DNA of 64,000 nt from Trochalopteron elliotii (GCA_024734555.1 JANPWX010000653.1:2695936-2759935), one strand, 5' to 3'; shown: positions 36,799-50,843, counted from the stretch's first letter. The notes: generated by a model from the letters alone, not told the origin. Translations and numbers: made by a program.

Positions 36799-39700
36799 TC
36801 TTTAACATATATTGCATCAGAATAAAGAGCCTTTGTGGGCTTAAGCTCCAAATATTTTAAAAAAACCCCTAACAGCCAAAGAACAACCCCCCCCCACCAC
36901 AACTTTATTTTATGCCATTATAAATCAGTATAGCATTCTTCTAAACTTCTTAATCATATGTAGCAGCTAGTGCTTGTCTCTTGCTGTGTCCATTGTTTGA
37001 GCAGGAATTTGTTTAAATAACAGTAGTACTTTCAGGGGGGTATGAAACTATTTTTAGAGTATGCATTTGTGGCATAAATAGTTGACTTAAGCTTAAAGAC
37101 AGCTTTTTAACCTTGTCAGAAAGCTGTGTTTTCCACTGGGCGTTATGTTACTATCTGACAATCAGTTTTGAGTTGAATTTTGTCATTTCAGGCATCGTTA
37201 TATGGCTCTTTCATCCTTCTAATCCTAAATAGATGAACTGCACATCTGTTGTGTGAAAGTAACGTGGGAGGTCTCTAAATTTTGCTATTTCAAGAGTGAC
37301 TTTGTTAACATCAGTTAAAAAGCTTATCTATAATTACACAGCTCCTATTAACACTGCGGTGTTGCAAAACTGATGTTCATTTTCCATCCCTTCCCAGATG
37401 GTTTTTAATGTGAAGCGTGTGAAAATCTTTATTTTTGAAACTGGGTATTATGTTTAATAACTAGCAAAGCAACATAGCAAAATTAAGCTTTAATTTTTTA
37501 AAATTGATACAGGAACTGTACCAGGTGAAAACAGAAGTGCTCTTGTACAAAGAACTGAGGATTTTCACCAAAGTGTGCATAGCAGCAGTGCCTCAGGACA
37601 ACCCTTGTGCCATGGGTGACTTTAAAGGGGCTTTGGGGAACAAACATTGGGAGCTTTCTCCTCTGCTGGGGGGTTGCAAAGACTTCAAGTATGGTTTTTA
37701 GTTCTTTAATGTGTTGTCACGGATTTTTGTGGAAGTGAGAACGGTTTCTTAAAATGAAGAATGGTATCTAATCTAATACATTTTTTCAGAAGGAGGCAAA
37801 CACTGTATAAACCTTCCAACATCTGCCTATAAGAAAGGCAGGACAGGCCATAACTTAATTTGACAATGAATCCTGTAGGGCTTCAGGTCTCAGATGGTGT
37901 CAGTGGTGTGTAGCTACTGACCTGACTTGTCTGAGCTTTTCTGAGTTACTTGTTACTCTCTCCAAGTAACATGTAACTCAGCTCAAAGTGGGTTTAATTG
38001 TCAGAGACACTGCCCTGTGGAACTGGCTTTCCTTTTGAACAGTCTGTGTGAGCCTTTATGGCTGCAGAACATGTATAGATGGTGTAAGCTCTTAAGGGCT
38101 TCCTGACAGAGCAGTTCTGGCTTTAGAGTGTAGTTATTGCAAGAGAGAAGGTGTAGGAGACTGTAACAGCAGACTGGGGTGATGAGTTTGGCAAATAGCA
38201 TCAATGAAACTGAGGGGTGCTTGAATTTCACAGTATTTTTGATTTTCCTTAAAAAAAAAATTTTTTTACTCAAGTAGAAGCATCTCTGATAGCAATTAAT
38301 GTTTGCTCTATCAGTTTCTTGAACTTAACAGTTCAGATAATTCTACAGCTGAATGAAACTAGAGAAAAGGGCATGTGTAATTAAATATAAAATGAGATGT
38401 CGAAACTACTGCTTCTCGACTTCCTCTCAGTTCTTTTTGAATCTGGGATGTAAATGAGACTCCCCCTGCCCCATTCAATAAAGTGTTTACTGGGAAGTTA
38501 CATTAACTTTTAATAAGTAAGTTCTATAGGTAAAAAAACCAAAACTTAAACTGTATCTTTTTTTTTTCCTGAATTACAGACCCTTCTTTATTGCTTGATG
38601 CTTTAGTTTTCGATGTGCTAACTGTGAAACACTTCTTTTCACAACCTCTGTTGTGTAATTTTAAGTTTGGGCTCTCCAACTGCTTGAATTTTTGTTGTTT
38701 AAGGATGTCCTTAAGCAAATAGCAGTGTGCAAGGCACTGGTATAAAACATTATCTTCCCTGCAGCTCTGCTTTCCTGTGGTCACTCTGCAGCAGTTAGTG
38801 TCATACATGCTTTGAAATTATGGAGGGTTTGGTTATAGAAGCCACTTTAGCATTTGTTTTTCCCTTCCTCACTCCCCTCCCCTTGCCACCCCTGTGGTTT
38901 GAGTTTTGTATGAGGAGGACTCAAAGGAAGGGAAGCTGAATTCCTTTTCCTTGTTTTCATCTTTCAAATACAATGGTGATTACAATGTCTCTATGAAGCA
39001 GGCATTATATTTTGGTAATAATGTTTTGTCTTAAAGTGAGTGAGTCATCTTCTGACTGCCAGGCTTGAGAATGACAGTCCTTAAGAACTTTCCATATGAG
39101 GAAACAGTAACAGATTTGTGGGATGGCTAATGAATCATGGATAATTAGTGTCCTAGTCCTGCAAAGCTTTAGCATCTGACAGGTATTTTTACTTTTAGTG
39201 GGATGGTTTGGAGAAACATTCTCTACCCAGTTTATAATTTGATCTAATATGTGAAACCTTTAAATGCCAACTTTTTATATCATGGTACAAAACCAATATG
39301 AATTGATCTCACAGGGTTACCTTCTGGACTTTTTTTATTTGCTTAGTTCTTGTGTATTTTAGGACATCACAGATCAGGCTATAATCTATTAAAAATGAAA
39401 CTGTAGTCTATTAAAAAGTAATTATTGTTATAGTGAGGGGGACAAGTGATGTATTTTGCCTGTGTTGGTGTGCATGTAGTGCTAGTTTCATATGATTTAG
39501 ATGAGAAGGATTCTTGATATATCAAAGACTATGTATTTTTAGCTTAGTTCAAAGTACTACAAATAATTACTTCAGTAAGCTAGAAGTTTCCAGTTGCCAG
39601 TACTTGGCTTCTTCTGAGAGTAGCCTTGGGGCAGTTAATCATCAGAGCCCACACTTGTGGGAGAGTCCTGCCCATAGCATTTGGCATCTGCTGAACATGA

Positions 39701-40236
39701 GTGGTCTCCAAATCCCTGCTATTTCAGTGCATCTGATGCTGTTCCTGTGTAGCTCTGTGCTTCGTACAAAACTATGAAATTCCTTTGGTTATTGATGATT
39801 TTTTGACACTAGAGCTGTTAGTGTTTGTACCTTGTCCAAGGAGCAGCCATTTTTGAGAAGGAAAGCCTTTAAAAATAAGTGTGGTGGAACAGGAAAGCTT
39901 TTCCTAAGAGCTCCAGGGCACATCTGAGGCTTCTTGTGTAGTCTCAGACTTATGGGAGCAATTTTTCATATTGATAACAGATCCTTCAGGCAGAACCAGG
40001 TCCTGTCCCATTACCTTCAGCTTCTACCAGGCTTGAAATCAAACATGCCTTTAATTTTTTCAATCCTGTTTTAGTAAATAGGCCCAGTTATCTGAGACTT
40101 GATTTACTCTGGTACCAATGTAAGTACCTGAGGATTAATCTGCAGTTTGCCAAGTTGTTGGAGATAATGCCAGACTTAAATGTGATTGCTTTTACCTCTC
40201 CTGCCATGAACAAGATGAATATCTAGGTAACTTAAA

Positions 40237-40256
40237 GGGGAGGGAAGGGGGTTGGG
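40237..40256 (+). other. G-quadruplex motif in FAM53A intron
   Basis: The G runs GGGG, GGG, GGGGG and GGG are separated by loops of 1, 2 and 2 nt, meeting the canonical quadruplex rule. As at 21521, the G-rich strand is the coding-sense strand. The fold is predicted from sequence only. Confidence 0.7.
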
Positions 40257-43200
40257 AGGTGCTGTCCATCTAGGGCTCCATTTCAAATGCATCTGAACTT
40301 GGCTAATCCAGATCTTGTGTAATTCCCCCCCTTCATTATGATGAAAAAGGTCCTTTACTTATAGCTGTAATTTCTAATTAATTGAGTCCTTAATTTGTTA
40401 GAAAAAACTTCTTAGGTTGAGCAGTGTTAGAGGGGAGCATTTTATTTCCAGTCTTGCTCCTTAAAATGGTCTTGCTGTCATGAACAGATTTAAGTTTTCT
40501 GTGCTGAAGCATAACTGATAACTACATTCCAAACAGGAGTTACACGGGTCATAAAGTTTGTCAGGAAAGTGGCCTTGTGTGTTTTTTCTAACCACAGCAG
40601 AGTCTTTTCTTGACCTAGTTACTTTTCAAAGACAGATGACTGTTTTTCTTACCTTGAACATTGTTGCCCGAAGGGGTTAGTCTGATGGTTTGACACAGGG
40701 TTTGGAGAACCTCTAGTCTCTGCCTCTGATACTGTTGAATTTGGATGCTATTCTACCCAGCTGTGTTCTTAAAAAAAAAGTAAGATTCTTGAACTTGAAA
40801 AGCTCCTTCAGTAACAGGCCTTGAAAAAGGAAACCTTTGTCTGCACATAAGGCTTTTTCCTCCAGGATGAATCTTACTTGGTACAAACCTGAAGTATGGA
40901 ACCATTCTACTGGGAGTCAATATTTTTTTTTCAGACAGCATTTAAGCATCTTTACAAAATGCATGTCTGTGTTTACTGGGAATTGACATCCCAGCATGAT
41001 GTCTGCTGGCTAATTTCACATGGTCAAAAAACTTTTCCTCCTAAATGTTGCCAGCTTCTTTCCCTATTACTGCGTCTGTGTGTTCCTGCGTGTGCTTATG
41101 TTTCATAAGGATGTTATGGACTACTACTTGCTGCTGTAAGCTCTCTTTCTTTTGAAGGGAGGACAGCAGAACTGAATGTTGGAAGCAGGAGTGATTTTCT
41201 CTATTACTGTGTGAGAACAGGACATGTGCAGAATTAAGTAGTTTACACAGCTTGCCACTCCTCGGGTTCTGCTTCATGTACATTGCTGTTCAGTGAGTCC
41301 CTTTGGCTTTGCTCTTGAGTTATTTTTGCAGCTCTGCTCTGCTGCTTTCTGTTTGGGGATTTTTTTTAAGTTCTTTGGTTTGGTGTCAAAATCCTGTTTA
41401 GATCCTTGTAGAGAATAACTGTCCAGAAAACCATCTGTCCTTCTTGGTGCTGAGCACTGCTAAGTCCTGCTCCACCTTCATTACAGCAGTAAGGAATATT
41501 CAAAGGCTTGTAGCAGAAAGATCCAGTGGAACTGAGTTCTCTGATCCTCTTGTGTGGTGACATGACCCACAGTTAGTTCTCTATAAATACACTGACCTAT
41601 TCTTAGGCTACTGTAGAAGCTGCCTTATACAAAGCATTCCCTGACTAGGTAGGCTTGGGATCTAGTGACCCTGGATGTTGTAGCCATGGCATATCTGAGG
41701 GCCAGGGCTGAGAGTATCCAGCATCTGTGAAGCCAAACATCTCCCTGTCCACTCTTTGCTCCCAGACACACAGGACATCCTTCTGCTAATGTGATCAACT
41801 TTTTGTGGTCTTGTATTTTTTTTAGTCAGTCTGCTTCTGCAATCAGACTGTGGTTTTTAATCTTTAGCATTACCATATTAAATTGAATTCCACTTAGCAT
41901 AGTTCTGGCTTTTTCTGTCTTAAGACATATTCTGAAAAATATGAAGACCTTTGGGGAAACATGAAACAAGTTGCATGTGTGGCAGTCAGCAGCTAGAGGA
42001 TGGTGGCAAAAGGGTGAAAACTGCCCAAAAGGTCTGTTCCCAAGCAGAATTTGGCAATATCTTTCTTTTTTTTTAATTGCCATTGTCAGCAGTTTGATAG
42101 TCTGGAAGTTAGTGCCTTAAAGCTATGGCTTAAAAAAATCAGAGTAGTGTACTTGAGGAGGGGATGCCAGAGTTTGAGGGGGAAGGAAGGAACGTCCTCT
42201 GCAACCTTTTTAGTGTATGCTCTAGGTCTGTGAATAGCTCTCAATGCCTGTCTCTTCCAATTATTAATTTCATGAGCAGCACTATTTGTAAAGCTGATGT
42301 TCTTGAGATGGCCTTTGGCTTCAAATGTCTGTTTAGCCATAAATACTATTTTTTTCTTCAGGTATGAATTTACTGATACATGCTGGATCTTCTGCTTTAG
42401 GAGTTCCTCATGCACCTGTGAAATAAGTTCAGCTAAGATTCCTGTTCTTCTGAGCAGTGATGAAACCAACTGCCAGTTACACAAAGCAAAAATCAATATA
42501 CTGCCTCATTCACCACAAGTAATAGTGGTGATTTGAGGTGTTTCTCTGTCCTACAGTAACTTGTGGGAGTAGCAGGAACTGTGACCTAAATAGGAAGGAG
42601 ATTCAAGCTAGTGCTACAACATATTGTCTGCAGAGTGTAACAAGTGACAGGTTTGGGACACTTTGAGTTTCTCCTCTGTTTATCTAAAAACAAAACAACC
42701 TTTTTTGCTTTGATATCTTACAGGAGATGCTGCAAGCAGTACTGCTTGGCTGATTTAGCTGATGTCATACTGGGGTGGTTTTTTTCTAATGTTGTGGTGA
42801 AGTCTTTCCATTGCTGTGGAACAGACTTCATCATGTCTTCCATGGGGGATCCTTTGGTCTGTATTTGTTCAGACTGAGGGTCAAGTCCAGTTTTGTAATG
42901 ATAACATGGCTTGTAATGCATATTAGTGGTTTTACCTTTGGGTTACTGCAGAAATAACTTGATCCTTGAAGTTCATGTTTGGAAACTGTAAACCCAAGGA
43001 TTGCAGAGAGGAAATGAAGGAGGGGCAGGATGTTGAAATGCATTTTTAGTGAACAGTCCTATTTGTAATAACCTCTAATCTGTAAGAACAAACCTCAGTG
43101 GAGCTGTTAGTGAACTATGAGTGCTGCTGTTAACTCCCTCTGCTTTAAACCTCCCTTACCTTCTACACGTCAATTCTAGAGCAGTCATATTTAAATTCTT

Positions 43201-43537
43201 TAATGTGACTCAGACCTACTTGGAGTTTTTTTCTTCTCTCCGTCTGAAAAGGTTTTGTGTACACGGAGTAAAGCTACTTTCACCCTTCACTGGCCAGCTT
43301 GTGGTCACAGCATTTTTCTGTGATCTATTTAAATGTGTCCTGAGATTTATGATAAATTTGTTCTTGTGTAACACTCCCCACCCTGCTAGTTTCTCTTCCT
43401 TAACCTTCTTTGTTAGGCTTACATACTGTGGAAGCATCAATTTCCAAGAAGTACTAACTGTCAGATGTATAGCTAAGCTGCAATCTCTTGTTGAAAGAGA
43501 TTACACAGGTTCCTAGGCCTCAATATCCTGTGAATCC

Positions 43538-43577
43538 ATCCTTCAAAATATCCTTCAAAATCGATCCTTCAAAATCG
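43538..43577 (+). repeat. Short tandem repeat, three copies of atccttcaaaat(cg)
   Basis: The first copy is 12 nt (43538-43549) and the next two are 14 nt (43550-43563 and 43564-43577), the extra CG being present in the last two. The two 14-nt copies are identical, pointing to a recent expansion of the longer unit. Confidence 0.85.
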
Positions 43578-46500
43578 AGTGAATATTGTAGAAGTTGCTG
43601 TGGTTTGTTTTGTTTTACTTTTAGGATTAGCACAGGAGCACCATCTAACATGGATTTTAATTGGAACTGGGTTTTATTGTGCATTCCCCACATGGTTAGT
43701 TTATATTACAAAACTGCAATGAAGAAGGTTTTGAGCAGTCCCTTAAACTTACTTATGGCTGATCATATCACATGTCTTGATCAAGTGTGTTTGTGCCCTG
43801 GAACTGGTGGTTCTTTAGCTCTTCCTTCCAGGTGGTCCCTCTGCTGTGTGCCTGATTTAGAGAAAGTTACTACTGATTCTCTTTTGCCATGCTAAGGAAA
43901 CTAGGCTCTGCTGAAGCAGACTGTCAACCTTGTTTACCTCTGACTATCTTTTTCCTATTTACTTCTATTCTCTCTCCTTTTACGGCTGTTTTGTGTTGGT
44001 GACTGCAGTCGCTTGTTTTTCTTGTCCTGCTCTGACCCTTCCAACTGATTAATTCCTTGTGATGCAGTTTGATGGTGTGACCTTGTGCTTTTCTATAAAT
44101 GTGCCCATGATATCATTTCAATAAAGTTCATGAATATTCCAGCCTTCCCTTATGTGGCTGATGTCACTCAGCTTTAACTCATGAAGTATATTAATATAAC
44201 GTACTATTTGTACATATTTTCCCCATTTTTAATCTGTCTTCAGATGCATTTTTACAAAGATGCATTGCCACCTCCATCTTTGAGCAGTTGTTTTTGTGTT
44301 GATTAGATCTCTGCTCTGTATGAGGGTCTCAGTATTGCTGCACTGTCTTGCAGAACTCAAGTGATGATTTAGCTGGTCATGGAGGGCATTAGAGTAGGGA
44401 GCAGGTTTGTGTGCCACACTTGAGATAAACATACCAGTGCTCTTAAGTACATAAAACTAGAAGAGATACAGTTCTTAGAAATCTGTCTGATCATGATGAA
44501 GAAATAATCATTCTCTTCTGGACTTGTCTTTCCTGGAGTAAGCAATTGAGGTTCAATGCTTAGTTTATTTTTTTTTTGTAGGCAGTGCAACCTTGTTGCT
44601 GTTAGGGCCTTTAGTACAGACTTTTTATTCCAAATGCTGTGTCATAGCATGGCTATGGATAACTCACTCTTTTCCTTTTGGGACAAGGTGTAACTTCCAA
44701 GACCAGTTGTGTCATGCTGCTGTTCTGGGCTCCCTTGGACTGAAGTCTGGTCACTCATCTCCCTTGCCTGTCTTACTTGTGGAAAGGTCTTTTAACCTGC
44801 TTTGATTATGTCAGTAAGGGTAGCTAGAATATGACATTAATTGCTCTGCTGAGTGGGGTGTATGATCTCAGCTCTAAGGGCATGAAGATGTGCCAGGGCA
44901 GAGGTTTTTCTCTGGGCCTATATTCTGGGTTTAGGTCTGTTGGGATGGTAGAAAGTGGGCATGTGCAATAAAACCAAACTAGTAATTCAGATACAGTTCA
45001 GAGGCTTTTGAAAACTTTCTCAAGTCTCCACCCAAGAAGCTTCCTGTGAGATCAGTGCACACAAGAAGATAAGAAAGTAGTAGGTTTAAACTGGATTAGT
45101 GGAGAAGACTCATCTTCTGTGGGGTTTTTGATGTTCAAAAAGCCTTTTTAACTTCAGTGTGGTATATAAACATATTAGGAAAAATAACTTGCTTCAAACT
45201 TGTATCTCTAAGACAACTACTTGAGTGTAATGACTACTGGGGATTTTTGGTGAAGGAAGAAAATTGGCTTGCAACAAATGCAGCTGCAGTCCTGATGTGA
45301 AATGAGTTTTTGTTGCAAAAATTACAAGGGTGAGGACTTGTGTGTGGGAGAATTTCCATTTTGAAATGAGAATGGTTTAAGTTTGCAAAATGCAAGAGGA
45401 ATCTTGTCCGTTTTAGAAGAGTTACCCAGGAATAGACAGTGCCAAGAAGCCTCTAAACTCTGAGGACTTTTTTGGTATGGCTGCAGGGAGAGAGCAACAG
45501 GAAGATCACTCAGTGCTGGTAGGCAGTCCTCTGGTGTGGATTTTGAGTGTTTCTGGAATCTATGTGGGATTCACCAGGATTCAAGTGGTCGTTGTATGAG
45601 GTTTTTACTATGCATTTTGAAGCAAAGGATTAAAGAATTTTTGTTCAGTGAAAGAAATTACTTATGGCAGAAGTTAGTACAGTTACTTTCAGGTGAGGCT
45701 AAAGAAAATCAGGAGTAAATGAGACTAAATTTCTTTCAACTCTAGCTAGTTTCTTTATATCCAGATATTTGGGGTTGGCCAACTTTCTATGCAAGCAGAA
45801 ATGAAAAAATAAATTATTTTAACATGCTTTTAGGTCCTGGAGTCTTTGGTTTTCTTAGTTTCTGAATAATTCTCAAAATTGATTCACTTTTATTTATATA
45901 AATTATTCATTTTTGTGTAGCTGAAGGAGTTGGTTTCACATTTGCTCTTGAGATCAAGATTGGAGTGAAAAACACTGCTTGTATTTGGGCAATGCAGGAT
46001 GAAGTTGGGACTCCTGATGTTTTGATATCAGGAGGTGCTGCAGCCTTTTTTTTTGTAGGTGATTTGCTGTTGTCATGGTTATAGTTTCTCTGCACTGTTG
46101 CCAGTGTTGGAGATCCCACCACAGATTTTGAGGTTGCTTTGCGACGTGAACACACCTGCTGTGTTGTGTATCTGACTTTCAGGAAAATACTTTGATCAGA
46201 CATCAGCTGTCTGGTTTAAAAATGCAATTAAATAGTTCAAGCAAATATTTGCATTAGCTGGGATATTAAGGTGGAACCTTGGAGTTTAGGTCTGTTGTAA
46301 AAATGAAGTGATAGAGAACAAAATGCAACTCTTGAACAGATCTTAACTCTGAAGTGCAGTAGAAGGTAATCAGGGATGAAATAAAATTTTTAGTGCAAGT
46401 CATCAACTGGATAAGTAGTAGATAGGTTCCTTTCTGTTAAGCTTAATTTTGCTACGTCAAAAGATGTATCTTGCTGACAGGGTGCTTTTGATAAACCTGT

Positions 46501-49484
46501 TGTGGCTAAAATGCTCTGACTTCAACAATAAAATGGCAGAAATGTGAAGAGCTTGTCTTAGCCCAAGCCTTTTGGAGTCTGAGCTGTAGCACCCTGTGTG
46601 AAACAGAAGCCTGGGTAGTTTTCCATTAGTTGTTCTTGTTGCAGTACTGGTGTGACACACTTCATCCGCCCAACAGCCTTTTTTAAGAATCTTGAACTTG
46701 CAGTAGTTAAAAAATAACTTGGTTCATTCAGTGCTCTGTGAAATGACTGTTCCATCGATCCGGATGTTTGCTTAACAGGTCTTCCTTTTCAACTGTCTTC
46801 CTATGCTTTTGAGAAAATAGCAAATGCATCCTCAGTTCTTAAATGCAACTGCTTCTGCTTGCTTCCAGTATTGCTGAGCAGTGTGCTGATAACTCAGGTT
46901 ATTAATGTGGCAACCCTGTAAACTTCAACCAAGTGACTAAGTGCTCAAGTACTCAAATTAGATATAGAAACTGATAAACTGATGTAAACTAAAACGATTT
47001 CAACAACTACTTTGTCAAGTGTAACTGAAACATTTTAGAGCTAATCTTGGCAGTTCATTTTTTTTTTTTGATCAAAAAGGATATCCTTTCTTCTAGGCAT
47101 TATAAGGAAGAATGATAGGGGGAGCAAAAATGCAGAGTACTTTGGAAACTGGGAGAGAGGATCAACGCGTTGAACTTTTTTGCAGATGTTTGTACATGTC
47201 CTTCTCTGACCTGGGACCATTGCTTCCAGCTGCATGAATTGCAGTGTACTCAACTGCACTTACATTTAATTGAACTGTGCTTTATTAATGCAAGGTATGC
47301 AGGATGATTTGACAAGGGTTATCTTCAGCCTGTCAAACATATTTCTCCTGTAGTAGGGAAACACCCTCTGGTTTTAATTTGAAAACAGCACTAACATTTT
47401 TTCATGTGAATTATTTTGCAGTATAACCAAAGGAATCCTGGACTTTAGTAATCCTGTTTCGTAATCATACCACCAGTTTGACAACTCATTGCTTTGAGGG
47501 GACAAGTTGTAGGAAGGCCCCATGAATGAGTGAGGTGAGGCTTGCCTATGTAGCAGTTACCAAGTGAGAAAGGTGTGAGGTTTGAGGGACAATGACTATT
47601 GTAGAATAGCTGAATGCAGACACTCTTCTTTTAGTGTAGTGCCTCTTTCCAGTTCTTTCTTTGTACATGCAAACCCTTAATTTTTGTTTTCCTTTAAAAC
47701 AGGAGCATATTCTTGGTATTTTGGGGGTTGCAAAAATGGGCCTTCTTGCTCAGTCAGTAGAATGTTTTAAATATGAAATATCTCCAGCACAAAAGTGTTT
47801 TCTTGGAGTGTTTCAGTGTGATAAAATATTGAGTTGTATTTCAGAGGCCTATTGAAAATTAGCATTCACTCTTTGCAGTACCCTAGTGTTCCAGGTATCA
47901 TTGCACAGTCTCCCTTGATCAGAAGTATCAAAGTGTTGAAATTCTTGCAGATATTTTTTGTATGTAACTTTCATTTTCAAAAGGACAAGATGTTCTAGTG
48001 CAATAGGAGAACAACATCCTGTGCCTGTCAGTGAAAGGAGAAGTGGTAGATCTCAGTCTTGGTAGATCTTTAGGTCTGCATTAGAACCAAGGCCTGGCTC
48101 AGTGTGTCCCTTCTGGGGTCACTGGTAGGTGTAGGTACCAGTAGGTCAAGAATCTCTCCTCCTTCCACCTCACCCAGGAAGGATGCACGTAACCAGGGGC
48201 CTGCAGTGCCACACTTAAAACATTTCTAGCTCCTTACTAAAGAAAGTCTTCCCTCAGCCAAGCCTGAGTAGTAAAACCAGAAGGCACGTAGCCTATGTAG
48301 TCCTTTTCTTTATGCAAGAGGTAGACTAGTTTGTCACAACTCAAAAATTCTGTATATGGTTGCTTGGGCCTCTAAAGGTTTTAGAAGTGCAGAGTTTAAA
48401 AGACCCTTTAAGACCAGAGGTTGAGTAATTTAAGCTCTGCAAAGATGCTGGCCTTCTGGGAAAGGGTTTTGCATATTCCTGGTATTCTTCAGGTGTGGCT
48501 TTTGCTACTCTACGAGACTTCTTTCCTTTGTCTGGTTATATTTTAACTATCTCAGTTTTCAGTTCTGTTTTACGTTAATCAGTGTGTGCTTTACTTGTCT
48601 TCTAGACTTAATTCATATTACCAGTAAAGAGCAGGAGAAGTTTGTGGTCTTGGCAGTATTGGAGCAAGAATACTGTGGTGTAAATTGCTTAGCAGGACTG
48701 AAAGTTTTCTGAACTTCAGCTGGTCTTGGGTAACTCCATTTCAGCCAGTGTGTTAAAAATTATCCCTTTTAAAAGATGTATGTTACAAGGGTATTTAAGT
48801 TTGAACTAGTAGGTTAAAATAAGTGATATGGAGCAGTGTTAGGATGTACAAATAGTATGAAAGATCTTAAAACATATGACAGGTGCTTGTGGCTTAACTG
48901 TCATGTCCTATTTTGTAGAGCTTCAAGGTTACTTGTAACTGCTGTAGTGTGTGCTGAGTGTGGCAGAAATCAGATGTGCTTGAAGCATAGTCAACATAGA
49001 GCCTCACTGAAATTCTTCATTAATGCACAAAACCAAAACTGATCCAGAGGCTGAGATGTTTTTCAAACCCCTCAAATACAAACTTAGTGTGGCTTTTTTT
49101 TTTGCTTCTCTCCTTGCAGTGTTTAATTAGAGTTACTTTTGCATAATAGCTTGCCTAGCAGGTTTAGGGGGTTTTTTGAGAATGTTATTCATCATACTTG
49201 TTTTAAGGATACTTTTCCCGAATCAAAATATACACTTGAAGGTTTTGGGGATTTCAGAGTGGCTGTACTGTCCTGAAGTGCTCAATGCACAGGCCATTGT
49301 GTTAAGCATTTAATATTATTTTGGTTGTGTAACTCTTGTAACTTGAGCCTGTGTTACTATAGAACCAAAATTTTTTTTAGTTGAATTTCCAAGGCTTGTT
49401 AAAATTGCATGTCCCAGAGCAATAAACTGACTTTTTTCAATTTTGCAAAGCTCACATAGTTGGCACAGTAAGGTGTGTTTTCAG

Positions 49485-49551
49485 GCCATGCAAGTGTGCA
49501 GTTGGGTCAGTAAATGGCCCTTAAGCTTGTTAAATAGAAGTACTTTGTCAG
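49485..49551 (+). other. Exon-like segment, open in the FAM53A reading frame (67 nt)
   Basis: The acceptor ggtgtgttttcag ends at 49484 and the donor is TCAG before gtgagt (49552-49557), close to ideal. Entered in phase 0, as from the third FAM53A coding exon, it is free of stops for 22 codons and leaves one extra base. The encoded stretch shows no similarity to the FAM53 C-terminus I recall. It is a candidate alternative or cryptic exon, with chance the main alternative. Confidence 0.2.
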
Positions 49552-50641
49552 GTGAGTAGGAATGTAATAATGGAGTTTAATATGAACAGAAATACTTAAC
49601 TTTGCAGTGGAGTGTTTCACTTCTAGACTCACCTCAGACTTATAACTAAAGTAAATATATGCTCCATGCTGAAAAATACTATTCTCTGGTATTCATATTC
49701 TAAAAGAACTGAATTCTTTCTGCTCTCCTGGGGAGAGGACACCTGGTGGAGACTTTGAATAACCATAAGAAGAAATGAGAATTTTCTGTCCTTTCTGTTA
49801 CTGAGCCTAAGGTCCTTTAACAGCTGAAAGCATGGACCCTAAGTAGTTAGGTAGTAATTACTAATCTTGAATGGCTTCAGTATACTGGGAAGAACTTAAT
49901 TGATTCTCATCTTTTGAAGCATCAATAAATGCTTCAAGATCCAAAGTGTCCGGTTGTTTAACTCCTTTGGACAGAATCCTGGTTTAATTCAGTTTATTTT
50001 ACCTGTGTTCTGTGGTGGTTGAGCTCGGTGGGAGGTGTCCTCTCCCTGCAGGAGTGGGCAGCAGAGAGAATTCAGTTTTAAGAGAAATGAGTCCTCAAGT
50101 CAATGGGGCGCCTGCCTGTCAAGTGTAGTGTTGTTGTTGTGTCTTGTAGCGATACAGTCTGATTCAAAAACAATTAAATTAAACTTTAGGGTGTGGTTAA
50201 TCGGGTAAATATGTTATTCTGTTTGATGGGGGTAGGAGGAATCATTTGTAAAGCATACTTGCCATATCTGAAGTATGTATCCACTTCTTAAATCTTAACA
50301 ACTAAAGGGTTGGATTCCTACCTTTAGCTTGAGTAAAGTAAAAGACAAACTGGTGCAGGTGGTCTCCAGACATTTGTAGTGGACATAAGCCAGCATCTGC
50401 TTGTGTCAATACAGCAATTGTAGAAAATGGGGAACTGTTGGATATTGTCAGGGAATATTGTGTATGTGTCACAGTAAAATGTTTCTGCTGGGAGGAACAA
50501 GGGTGATACCACTTCAAATCAGGAGGAGTTAACACTGAATAAGTTCATGTCAGTGACCTTGTAGGCTAATATTGATTATTCTAACTAGTGTCAGGAGACA
50601 AAGATTTGTTTGTGCCTGCTTACGGAGCACATACACAATTC

Positions 50642-50665
50642 ATTTATATTTTAATTTATATTTTA
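50642..50665 (+). repeat. Tandem duplication, 2 x 12 bp (atttatatttta)
   Basis: Two identical 12-mers lie side by side in A/T-rich intron. They probably arose by slippage. Confidence 0.8.
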
Positions 50666-50823
50666 AAAGGCTTTTCTGTACTTTTTTCCCTGTGCTATGC
50701 CATTGGAGGCCTTGATATGGAAACATGTTGCTAAATACTGATCGTGAGGACTAAAGTAATACTGTTCAAAATGCGAAATGGTGGTAACCAACTTACTGAG
50801 TTTTAAAAAATACATTTATTGTA

Positions 50824-50843
50824 TGACTTTTTTAAAAAAGTCA
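50824..50843. repeat. 20-bp perfect palindrome
   Basis: The arms tgactttttt and aaaaaagtca are exact reverse complements with no spacer. The core is a T6A6 block with TGAC/GTCA ends. It lies about 160 bp after the 12-bp tandem duplication, with no coding context. Confidence 0.85.

Noticed and set aside
38251..38267. A10T7 junction considered as a retrotransposon tail or terminator
   Set aside because: No transposon body is adjacent, and intrinsic terminators do not apply to this polymerase II gene.
42086..42496. 136-codon minus-strand frame
   Set aside because: There is no recognisable motif; the length is compatible with chance in 64 kb over six frames.
43121..43895. Two overlapping plus-strand frames of 131 and 135 codons
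   Set aside because: They are in different frames, rich in Phe/Leu/Cys as expected of T-rich non-coding DNA, and show no domain or exon boundaries.
47065..47078. 14-bp palindrome tttttgatcaaaaa
   Set aside because: It is built mostly from homopolymer tracts and is expected by chance.
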